DNA from: Dastarcus helophoroides
Taxonomy: Eukaryota > Arthropoda > Insecta > Coleoptera > Bothrideridae
Assembly: GCA_028583605.1 (NCBI GenBank)
Contig: CM053337.1
Span: 25,220,162-25,284,161 of the forward strand
Direction: 5' to 3'
DNA: 64,000 nt
Each line of letters begins with the position of its first letter. The first letter of the stretch is position 1. Position numbers and translations under genes: made by a program. Below are positions 1 through 9,284 of the stretch, piece by piece. The notes under the pieces were generated by a model. It saw only the letters and a list, made by a program, of their open reading frames with translations. It did not search any database and was not told the DNA's origin.

Positions 1-940
1 GCGAAGTCCGACTCTATTTCCAAATTTCAAAGTTAATCTAAAAATTCGACTCCTCAGTTCATGTAGTTAAATGAAAATATACATATACTCAAGCAAAACG
101 TTCTTCAGTTTTCTTTTTTTTATCAATTTTTTAAAACGATTCATGCCCCTCCCAAAATTCTGCCTATGCCCATGATTATCGATAAAAAGACGAATTCCAA
201 GAAAAAAGTCGAAATGTGCATAAGTGTATTTTTTTCTTAAATAATCTTGAGAGAATAGTTGAAATAAAAAAAAAGACAAAATTGAAGAAATAAAAAAAAA
301 ATTTCAGGAATTGTGGTCCATTTTCACAAATGGCCGGATTTCTAGAAAAATAATAACTTTGTAAAGAGACGAAATTTAACAATCGAAAAATCAACATTTC
401 GGAGATAACTTGAAATGTGGCAAAGAGTTTAAATTTCCTAGAGAAAGTCAGGTTCAAGGAGAGTTATATTTTTGAAGACGATCAATATTTTGGAATAAAA
501 TTTAGGTTTCAAAAAAAAATTTTTTGAAAATTTTAAATCTGAAAGAAATTAAATATTAAGGGCGCCGAGAACCAAAATCGTTTCGGAACTGTTGGCTTAA
601 AGTAAACTTTTATAGTTTAAAGTTAAAATTTTAATCTATCCCGACCCGTGTCATAATACGAACACTGTATTTGACCCGTCTACGAAAGAAGTTGCTGACC
701 CCTAAACTAGAATATTGTTGCTTCTTGATAATTACACTTTTAAACTAAAATTTCCAAAACACATTTACAATTTCCAGACACATTTCAAACGAGATTACGA
801 ATGGAATTGTAACCCAAATGCTCGAGAAATAGAATTTATTTTCTAGTTTTCACCCTTTTGCTATGCTCTTGTGTTCTCTCTGTTTTAGTAATTGTGTCGA
901 TGAGAGATTAGTACCAATTTCAACTAAATTTGATCATGAA
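1..940. other. AT-rich noncoding stretch
   Basis: This stretch holds runs of A and T with scattered CG dinucleotides, including a weak form of the GTCGAAATTT-type degenerate repeat in the first 560 bases. The short open frames here (67-279 and 176-457, minus) are rich in Phe, Leu and Lys as expected from AT-rich filler. I recognise no gene. Confidence 0.6.
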
Positions 941-1060
941 AATATTCATAACTATTAAACTTTATTAACGATGAAAAAGCAACAGATATTAGAAATTCCA
1001 CAATGTTTCAATAAATATTTGCTAACACCAAACAAGGTTTCGCATGAAGGGTTGGAAATG
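941..1060 (+). repeat. Repeat family B, copy 1 (truncated)
   Basis: The block matches the copies at 25737-25905 and 28468-28635, sharing CTTTATTAACGAT, TAAATATTTGCTAACACC and GGTTTCGCAT. It stops just after GGTTTCGCAT, so the CATCATCAG half of the hammerhead-like core is missing. It then runs into GGGTTGGAAATG (about 1048-1059), the reverse complement of the family's own first bases, so an inverted partial copy seems to follow. On the minus strand GAAACC is followed by six bases and GGT, as in the other two copies. Confidence 0.65.
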
Positions 1061-1412
1061 TCATGAAAATATTATTTTTATACAAGCTTTACCATCTAGT
1101 TTTTCTCCCAATAGAGATTGGATTTTGAAAAACTCGAGGAGTATTAGAGTAAATTTAACCATAAAAATACTTTCCGTATACATTTTTCCACCCTTCTCTT
1201 TGCCTAAGGGGTTGTATTTTAAAAAACACTGACTGCTGTAGGTCTAAATAAAGTATCGTGAAAATGGTAGTTATACTGTAAATTATTTTTGTTATGTGAA
1301 AGCCTCCAATTTTGATTTCTATATATATTTTAAATAAATAAAAGTTTTGGCAAACAGTAATTTCAAAAGAAACTTAAGCATTGTAAAAACTTGAATTTTA
1401 CCATAAAAGCTA

Positions 1413-2232
1413 TTTGGTTGGCAAGAACCTAATTTCGGTTTTGTGGTATGAAAGAAACGCATTTTATTAATATAAATAATAGACTCTAATCAATTATATA
1501 TTTTTCATTTTGTTCAACGACCTTTCGCAATCTTTCTTGCAGCTTCATGATTACGCGCTCAAAGAATTTCTGATCCTTTTCAAAAAAAAACTGAACCAAG
1601 TGGGATTTAAGGTCATCATCATTTGGGAAATTTTTACCATTCATAGAGTTTTGCAAACTACGAAATAAATGGTTATCAGATGGCGTTAAGTCAGGGCTAT
1701 ATGGGGGAGGCAACATCACTTTCCGACCAAGCTCCAATAATTTCCCACGAGTTACCAAATATGTGTCAGGCCTAGCATTGTCATGGTGGAACACAATTCC
1801 TTTCCGATTTGCCAATTCTGGCTTTTTCTCTTCTTCATCCAGTTTTATTAGCTGTTGGCAGTACACATCTGAATTAATTGTCTGGTTCTTTGAAAGCAAC
1901 TCAAAATACACAACGTCCTTATAATTCCACCAAATCGACAACATGATCTTTTTTTGATGCAACTCAGCTTTTGATGTGGTTTGTGCTGGTTCATCGAGCT
2001 TGGTTCATGATCCTTTTCAAATGATGTTACTGTAGTTGACCCATTTTTTATTACCAGTAATGATTCTTTTCAAGAAGGGATCATTTTCATTGCCCCTAAG
2101 ATGCGTACCGCAAATTTTGATTCGTTGTGTCGAATGAATATCTTTCAATTTATGCGAAACATCACCCACAGAATTCATTCAAAAAAATTTAAATATGTAA
2201 AAAAAAACAAAATTACTTTCTTGCCAACCCAA
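1413..2232 (-). mobile_element. Internally deleted mariner element
   Basis: Imperfect inverted ends, TTTGGTTGGCAAGAACCTAA on the left and the complement of TTGGGTTGGCAAGAAAGTAA on the right, are each flanked by TA (1411-1412 and 2233-2234), the target site used by mariner. The ends resemble the mellifera subfamily of mariners. At 820 bp it is well short of the roughly 1.3 kb of full mariners: the region for the N-terminal helix-turn-helix domain is missing. The transposase remnant lies on the minus strand. Confidence 0.85.
1486..2160 (-). pseudogene. Mariner transposase remnant (DD34D), catalytic Asp lost
   Basis: The minus strand encodes the catalytic half of a mariner transposase, which in a live element cuts at the TIRs and inserts at TA. 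The longest frame (1486-1962, 158 codons) contains VFHHDNARP with the second catalytic Asp and YSPDLTPSD with the third, 34 residues apart, which is the mariner DD34D signature. Reading upstream, DPFLKRIITGNKKW is recognisable, but the first catalytic residue, normally Asp in TGDEKW, is Asn here (codon 2050-2052). Two TGA stops (one at 2017-2019, one 12 bases further on) separate this part from the longer frame; they fit one-base changes from Arg CGA and Trp TGG codons. The DNA-binding N-terminus is absent. The protein could not be made or work. Confidence 0.9.
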
Positions 2233-2234
2233 TA

Positions 2235-3208
2235 GAATAAGTCGACCTTTGGAATTTTAACTACATACTGATTGTAAAAAAGTCGAAATTTTGACTTTTA
2301 AATTCAATATGTACAAAACAATTGAAATTTTTGGATTTTGGTTGACATTTTAAAACAAACATGAAAAGATTTCGAAAATAATTATAAACTTGTAGTTCGA
2401 ACCAGAAAAATTGAGAAAAAAAAAGTTGAAATTGCAAAAAATTCCTAGCTTTTACACTAGTTTTAACAGAGAACTTCAGAAAATGGGACGAACGCTCAAA
2501 ACATAATGTAGAAATGTCTGCAAAAAAATCAAAATTTTGACACAAAAATATAAAAAATTGTAGAAAAACTTTTTTTGTGCTTGTGTCATCAATACAAATA
2601 ACATTTAAATTTAAATTTTGTAAGAGAATTTTCCAACTTCCATAAGGGCCATGCCTCTGATATTTTTTGTAAGGAATTGGACTCAGTTATCCTGGCCCTA
2701 ATTAAGCTTCGATACCATGATTATAAAATGCAATATTGCCTGTTCTAATTACGGCAATAATGTCGCTTGTGTAAGGTTGTTCTCAGCAGGTTGTAAAGTT
2801 AGAGCTGTCAGCTCCATCTGACTTCGCTAATAAGTAATAACCCTCTCATTACCTATTATCATGCGGCTTGACGTTTGCTTGCATACTCGGCTTTTATGTG
2901 TCCCTCAACTAACCAAAAAGTCAGATTAATTAACCTGTACAACCAGTAACTAGCTGTCTCTGATAGGCTGATAGCCTTCCTTTCATGCCCTCTGCACAAC
3001 TGGTGCTCATTAATAACCTGTGTTTATTATTAAATGGCTTTTCAACCCTCCGCCAAGTTTAAATTAATTTTTTACCTACGCGTTAACGTTACTTTTGAAG
3101 TTTCCATCAAAGTCATGAAGTAGTTAACTTTTACTGTGAATTATATTAGACTTTTATGATAAAAAGATGAGTTGTCCCACGTGTTTTCAACAAAACGAAA
3201 CGCGGTTA
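2235..3208. other. Noncoding, with a more complex island at 2640-3070
   Basis: 2235-2600 is AT-rich filler. From about 2640 to 3070 composition becomes more balanced and non-repetitive, with no long open frame and several TTAAT/ATTA sites. It looks like single-copy DNA rather than transposon, possibly conserved noncoding sequence. That reading is inference only. Confidence 0.4.
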
Positions 3209-3726
3209 CTATTCATGTTTTATTGTCTTTTCTTCACCAGTTACTCCTTTCACAATTCTAAATTTTCAGTAACCTTCTGTTGAGAATTGACAATCCGTTA
3301 TGGATTGCCCCAAGCAGCGATTGCATTGGATCTTTTTTTGTCAATTACTGTTTGTGACTTAACACTGAAAAAACACTTAAAATTTAAACGACGCAAAAAC
3401 CAAATAACAAGATTTTTAAACTGTTAGAATCATTTCTGACAGCACACACAAAATTGCAGAGGAAGAAATTTGGATTAATTTTCTGACGACGGGCAGAGAA
3501 TAACACTGCCTGAAACGTTAAAACTTTAAAATAACTTTGTTGTTGTTTGGTTAGTTTTAAATGTTTTTTCAGTGTTGGATCACAAACAGCGATTGACAAA
3601 GATCCATTGCAGTCGTTGCTTGGGGAAATCGGTAATAGATTGACAATTCTTGAGAGAAGGTTACTGAAAATTTAGAATTGTGAAAGGAGTAACTGGCGAA
3701 GGAAAAGCCTATAAAATATGAATAGA
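3209..3726. repeat. Foldback repeat with about 175-bp arms
   Basis: The left arm (3209 to about 3388) and right arm (about 3552-3726) are imperfect reverse complements. Both contain GTTACTCCTTTCACAATTCT or its complement, the CAGTAACCTTCT segment, the GATTGCATTGGATC segment and CACTGAAAAAAC. The 160-bp spacer has no recognisable gene. The short minus-strand frame at 3384-3599 is a by-product of the arm sequence. No target duplication was identified. Confidence 0.8.
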
Positions 3727-5200
3727 AATACCAATATTTGGCAAAGAAGATACAGAGAATATCTAACGTAGGTATTTATTGGCATTTTTTTTGAGATTAT
3801 CGATGCCTCATTTCAATATGTCAATTGACTTATACACGTTAACAGTATTCTGGAGGTTCTTGGGTGACTATTGCAAGATATTTTACCAAGTTGTCGGCAA
3901 GATTGGGTGGTGGAATCGCCCATTGGAAAGGGTACCTTTAACTGTTTTATTTAAATAATTCACGTTCAAGCTGGAACAAATTTTCTAAACATTTTGAAAG
4001 TTTGAGTGACACTTAGTTTCTTAGTTTTTACTTGTTCGATTGAAATTTGACATAATTTCAAAACTTAGGGAACAAATTGAAATTGACAAGAAATATTTTC
4101 TGAAGATTTTTCAGCCGGTGCTTATTTTCTTAATTCAAGTTTTGAAGTCATATTGGGAAAGTAAATTAATTTTGGGAAAAAATTAAAATTCTAAAAAAGT
4201 AAAATTTCAAGAAAATCGAACCAAAGGGAAATTTTTGGAATTTTGAAAACAGTATGAAAATTTAAATAAAAACACAAGTTTTAAATAAAAGAAGATCCAT
4301 ACTTCGGGAAAAAAGTTATAATTTAAAATCTCTAGAAATATTTTCAGAAAAAAGCCCAATTTTCAAAATAAAATTTAAATAAAGTATGAGTTTCAAGAAA
4401 TTTCAACATTTTTAGGAAATCCAATTTAAAAAAGGACAAGAACATCAAAAAAACATAGTTTTTGAAAATATTGCAAAATTAAAGACATAATTTACAAAAA
4501 TAAATAGTCGAAATTTCAAGGAAAAAATTGTAATTTAGAATAGATCTAATTTTTTGGAGAAACACAACTTTTGAGCAAAAATGTTTAATTTTCGGAAGTA
4601 GATCGAAATTAAAAATATCTAAAAATACCGCAAAACAGATTAAAATTGTTAGAAAATTGTGTTAAAAAAGTGTAGATATCTGGAGTTGCCTGATTTTGAG
4701 AAAAGGAAAATTTTGGAAAATAGAAATTTTAATAAAATATTGAAATTTCGGGAAAAATGGTTATTTCTAAAAAACAATTAGACAATCATGTGGACTGCCG
4801 ACAGAAGTGAAATCTTAAAACTTCAAAATAACTAGAAACCGGATTATAGGTAAAATCCTATGATCCTACCTTTTCAGCCTTTTTTGGCGTTTTTCAAGCG
4901 TTTTTGTCTTTATTTCAATTTTGCTTGTTTTTTTTTTCTTTTAATACATTATTTGGACCTGTTTTTAAAAAATTTTGTCCCTATTTATCCTTTTCTATGG
5001 GTTTTCAGAAAAGTACATTTATACGCTTCTAAAGAATTTAAACAGAAATATGTAATTAAACAAATAAAGCAATATAATAATCTTAATAAGAAGAAGCTTA
5101 AAGTATAAATTTCCAAGCAATGTAATTTAATAACAATTGCTCTTATGACCCACATAGCCCTTTTAAACTATTGCCTGCTACTGTGGCGCACGACAACTAC
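3727..5200. other. AT-rich degenerate repeat stretch
   Basis: This is mostly A-rich sequence with recurring GAAATTT and AATTTTG-type words (about 4000-4800), one of the window's blocks of degenerate minisatellite. CTGCCGACAGAAGTGAAA at about 4796 recurs at about 18908, suggesting a short dispersed repeat. The frame at 4860-5108 is Phe-rich and not recognised. Confidence 0.5.
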
Positions 5201-5491
5201 ACAGGTCCACAAAAAAAATGGTGTGTACTGGGGGCCGGACTATACTTTTCTAGGGTATTTTTTTTCGTTGAACATGAATCCGAAGTCAAGATTGGAAATC
5301 AATTAGCAAATAATCAAGAATAACCTAAAGAACCTATAAAAGTATCGTGACATGGGTTTTTTGGACTTTTCTCCATTATTTGCTAATTGACCCCCAATTT
5401 TGACTTTAGATTCGTGTTCAGAGGAAAAAATACCCCAGAAAATCACAGCCCTGTCCCCAGCACATGCTACTGCTTTTTTGTGGACCTGTGC
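5201..5491. repeat. Foldback repeat with about 115-bp arms
   Basis: The left arm (5201-5315) and right arm (5375-5491) are diverged reverse complements. ACAGGTCCACAAAAAA, a GGGTATTTTTT core, GAACATGAATC/GAACACGAATC and CAATTAGCAAATAAT each occur once per arm in opposite orientation. The 59-bp spacer is unremarkable. Minus frame 5303-5503 and plus frame 5387-5686 both cross the arms and match no family I know. Confidence 0.75.
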
Positions 5492-7418
5492 ATGGTTCCA
5501 CAAACAAAGTTTAGTGTAAAGATCTTCATTAAAATTCTAGATAAATTAAGTTGTTCCAATTTTCGTAATTCTTTTGGTGCAAAAATATGCGAAGGAAAAA
5601 ATACTAAAAATATGCTTTTAAAAAACAGGTTTGTACTTTTTATCGTCAAAATAATATGCTGCATTATTTGTTTCTTCATAAAATAGGTAATATTAAAGAA
5701 GACTTATGTTGTGTTAAAATGTCCATCTTTTTAAAATATTAAAGACTTTGACTACGTTTACGCTAATGGTAAAAGCAACAGCTACTTACCGAATCATGTA
5801 ATTTGGACATTATTTACTTATGTAGAGAAACACTTTTTAAATTACGTGTATTTATGCCATAAAATGCAAAAATTTGGCAGCAGAAAATATTGAGAGATAT
5901 TCAATTCTTAGTTGGAAAAAAAGTAATCCTCCAAGCTGTCAATTAATGTTGATGTTTTTCTTAATTGAGATTTTGAATTTTTAATGCCTTTTTACAGTAT
6001 TTTGCCTTTTTGGTGTTTTTTTTTAATGTTTTGTTTTTGCCTAATTTTACATATTGCTCACCTTTTTACCCTATTTGATTGTGCCTAAAATCAGGTCTCT
6101 AGAAATAACAGTGATACAATTTTTTCTGATGTTATTGAAATGAAGTAATTTAATTTTTCTTGAAGTAACTCAAAATGTTTATATATTTTGATATCTGTGT
6201 GATACATACCTAAAATTTTATATTGCTTACATTAAACTCAGGTAACATGCGTTTAACACTAGCTAGTCTTGATCTTGGCCGAATTTTCCATTTATCCATC
6301 GTGATATTATTCAATGTATTTATCACAATTAGTAGTTGAATCTCTTGTTTCATAAAAGCAAAAATATACTCGGCTATTTCATATTTTATAAAAAATAATT
6401 GAGTCACAAAAGCACAACAGTCAAAAATTTAACTCTGAGTGTTATAATATTATCAAATCAAAATATTTAATGACGATTTTTAAAAATGTCATTTAAAAAT
6501 ATAACAGCGTTGACACACACTTGACTAAATTTTACTGCTTCTTGTTGTTTGCAATGCGAATTCAAATTATGCGCGTGTCAAGCGTTTATATTATGCGTTT
6601 TTTTTTAATTAGGAAAATTGAGAAAAAAAGTGCAATTTCGTCCTCTGAGCTTTTCTCTCGACAACATGAACTAAGGCAAGCACACTGTGGCTGAAAACAA
6701 ATTTTGTGATAAAATCAAAATTTTAAGGAAAACAAATTTTGAATTTAAAAAGTCAAATAAAAAAAAATCTGAATTTTCACAAGAAAAGTAGAATTTTTAA
6801 GAAATATTACGAAATTTGGAAAAAATGAAAATAGTCATGCTTTGAAGAAAAGTTGAATTTTCGATAATAAAATGTCAAATCGTTATTGCTCGGAAAAGTG
6901 CATCATTTGAGAATAAACTTGATATTTCAAAAAAAAGAAGTCAAAATATTCAAAAGGACAATTTTTTAAATACAACTTGAAATATTGAGAGAATACTTGA
7001 AATTTTCCAAAAAGTCGTAATATAACGAAGGTGGTCAATCGTAGAGTTTTGAGACCAAAGTCGAAATTTCGAAGAGGACAAATTTTGAGAAAAAAAGAGT
7101 CAAAAGCTAAAATGTCAGCAAAATTTCCAAAAAAAAATCGAATAAAGAAAGTGAGCATGTTTTAAAAAAGTAGATTTTTAAAGGATCGAGTCAAAATTTC
7201 AAAAAAAGTTCGAAAATAAAGTTGAAATTTAAGAAAATTTCAATTTTCAGGAAAAAGTTATTTGAGAATAAAGTCGACATTTTAAAGATAAAAATTGAAT
7301 CAAAAAGTTAAAATTTCAATAAAAGACGAATCTTGAAATTCAAATTGAAATTTGCAGAAATCCAATTAGGAAAAAAGTCGACGTTGTGAATTTGATATAC
7401 ATTGCGAAGTAAAGTAAA

Positions 7419-7425
<7 letters not shown>
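5492..7425. other. AT-rich noncoding stretch with minisatellite-like block
   Basis: From 5500 to 6620 I see no gene or repeat. From about 6620 to 7400 the sequence becomes another block of the degenerate AAAGTCGAAATTT-type repeat, A-rich on the plus strand. The short frames (6210-6407, 6883-7158) are not recognised. Confidence 0.5.

Positions 7426-7481
<56 letters not shown>
7426..7481. repeat. TA dinucleotide microsatellite
   Basis: A run of alternating A and T of about 55 bases, uninterrupted from 7427 after a single C in the preceding ATATACATAT. The Ile-Tyr repeat frame on the minus strand here is only a translation of the microsatellite. Confidence 0.97.
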
Positions 7482-7483
<2 letters not shown>

Positions 7484-8590
7484 CAAGAAAATCAAAAGTT
7501 CGGGAAAAGACGAATTTTCAAGAAAAGGGAGAATATTGAAATACAAATTTTGTACCTAAGATTATTTGAGGTTACAATATGCGTGGCAATTATGAAGTTA
7601 GCTTTTACGACCATAGCTCTAAATTCCTTCTGTACTGTAGCACCCAATTTTCGTATGGTTTAGAGTTGCATAAGGAAGGTGCAACATTTGGATTCAGTGC
7701 TATGAGTGTGCTGAAGCACAGCAGGAATTCATAAACCGCGATAGGGCGCATATGAAAGAATCGTCTTTCTTCTTGCAAACTCATTTCTAGACTATACCCA
7801 GAAGATAGAGTATGTTTTGACCTTGGCGTCTCAAACTTCTTATCTAGTACCTTTTGATGACTAAGGAATACCATGCTTTAAAATATTGTTGACGACAATA
7901 TATCGCAAAATATTTGCCAGCACAAAACAAATAGAACTGACAATGAATGGATATTTCCAAACATATAAATTTGGCTCCCTCTTAAATTGTCGCCCGGGGC
8001 AGGTATTCCGGTTTGCTCCCCTGGATCCGAAACTGCGAATTTTCGTCATTATTCTCAAAAAGAAGTATTTTTCATCCTAGAGTCGAAAAATATGAGAGAT
8101 TGGAGTCGGTAACGATTTAGTTCTGTTTCTTTGCAGCTTTAATGGGTGAACTAATCGGCTCATTACACGCTAAGTGTCTGAAAAGACCAAGCAAAGAAGT
8201 GATTGTGGGGAAATGGCTCGGAATGGAACAAGGAAGGAAACGATTCGATCGTAGTAGGCAGTGCTTCTCCGCCACACCACAACTCCGCACGCCTTATTGT
8301 ACTCACGCAATTAGCACCAATGATGTCTTCATCTCTCTAATCTGATGCCCTATTAAAGCTTTCTATTTCGCTTCCATTCGCCTTCGTCTGTTAAAACGGC
8401 GATATTGCATCGTATAAAGCTCCAAATTAGTGAGCTGTGGAAATATGTCATCATATGACTTGAAGCTGAATTATCGTTTGTTTCACCTTATCATCCTGGA
8501 TAAGTATTTGAAGTCCATCAACAATTTTACTTAGTTCCAGTTTTCAGTAGACGTTGATTGGCAGAAAAATTAAATCTTTAAGTTAAATGC
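7482..8590. other. More complex noncoding stretch, no recognised gene
   Basis: Composition is more balanced from 7600 to 8400 than in the filler, with several short frames on both strands (7605-7874 minus, 7861-8058 minus, 7886-8080 plus, 8142-8345 plus). None matches a family I recognise. The plus frame at 8142 is preceded by TTTCTTTGCAG, a good splice-acceptor match, so an exon of an unknown host gene is possible but unproven. Confidence 0.35.
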
Positions 8591-8850
8591 AAGTAGAATA
8601 CAACTTAGACTGCAAATTCATGCAGCCCTCTAGGCATGTATGGTGAATCAGAGGTAGCTGAATTACCAACAGTTGAAACACTGTCACCTAGCAAATCGGT
8701 TGCTCTTTGGCAAAGTCTCTAGAAGACAAGGATTCTAATGCACAGGCCAGTAGGTTTGAACATTTATTATATTTGAAGTTTGAAAACCAAAGGCCGGTTT
8801 CGATCTTGTTAGATCTCGTCAGCTTGGTATATTCACCTCGAATGCTAACA
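8590..8850 (-). repeat. Repeat family C, copy 1 (Penelope-type terminal repeat candidate)
   Basis: This block shares long similarity with 36770-37112 (same orientation) and 37113-37395 (inverted). Shared landmarks are GGCATGTATGGTGAA/AGCATGTATAGTGAA, CCAACAGTTGAA, AATGCACAG and ATGCTAACAAATRTTCCG. On the minus strand it contains a canonical hammerhead-type core. By comparison with known Penelope-like elements I infer a terminal repeat of such an element, but no reverse transcriptase is attached here. Confidence 0.6.
8783..8822 (-). ncRNA. Hammerhead-ribozyme-like motif (family C)
   Basis: Read on the minus strand: CTGACGA, then GATCT, loop AACA, AGATC, then GAAA. This is the conserved hammerhead order CUGANGA - stem II - GAAA with a perfect 5-bp stem II and the usual G-C closing pair. 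After GAAA, the bases ACC, seven loop bases and GGT can form a short stem III ending in U16.1 followed by U17, an allowed cleavage-site base. I could not find a convincing stem I. The copy at 36760-36785 has the same core spacing but a decayed stem II. Confidence 0.55.
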
Positions 8851-9284
8851 AATGTTCCGACAAATGATACTTTAGTTCTTTTTTACTATTTTTGGACTTT
8901 AATGTCAAACTTTCCAAATTATTTGCATATTTTAAACTTTAATCAAAATTTTTGATTTAGAAGTAAACATTTCGAAAAAAAAATGGAATATTCGAGTTGA
9001 CATTTTTAAATGAAGGTTGATAATTCAAGATTTGAGAATTTTTTTAAGCAATAGTTTTATTTTCGAAATGGGGAATTTGTTATTAATTCTGAGCTTAAAT
9101 CTGCTTTTTGATTTTTTTTCCAATATTGTCATATAAAGCTAGAAATATAGGCCTTTTTAGAAATTGTGGCATTTAATGTGATTCCTCGAAATCACTTTAA
9201 TTTTAAAATGTTGACGGTTTGTTTTTGAAATGTTTAAATTAAACTGTATATTTCCAATTTTTTATACCAATGGACAGTTTTTTT
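8851..9284. other. AT-rich noncoding stretch
   Basis: AT-rich spacer between the family C repeat and the Jockey-type LINE. No gene or repeat structure recognised. Confidence 0.5.

Noticed and set aside
7340..7546. Minus frame with an Ile-Tyr repeat
   Set aside because: Translation of the TA microsatellite.
8142..8345. Plus frame with a splice-acceptor-like TTTCTTTGCAG just upstream
   Set aside because: No protein family recognised and no donor site or second exon identified; left as a note only.
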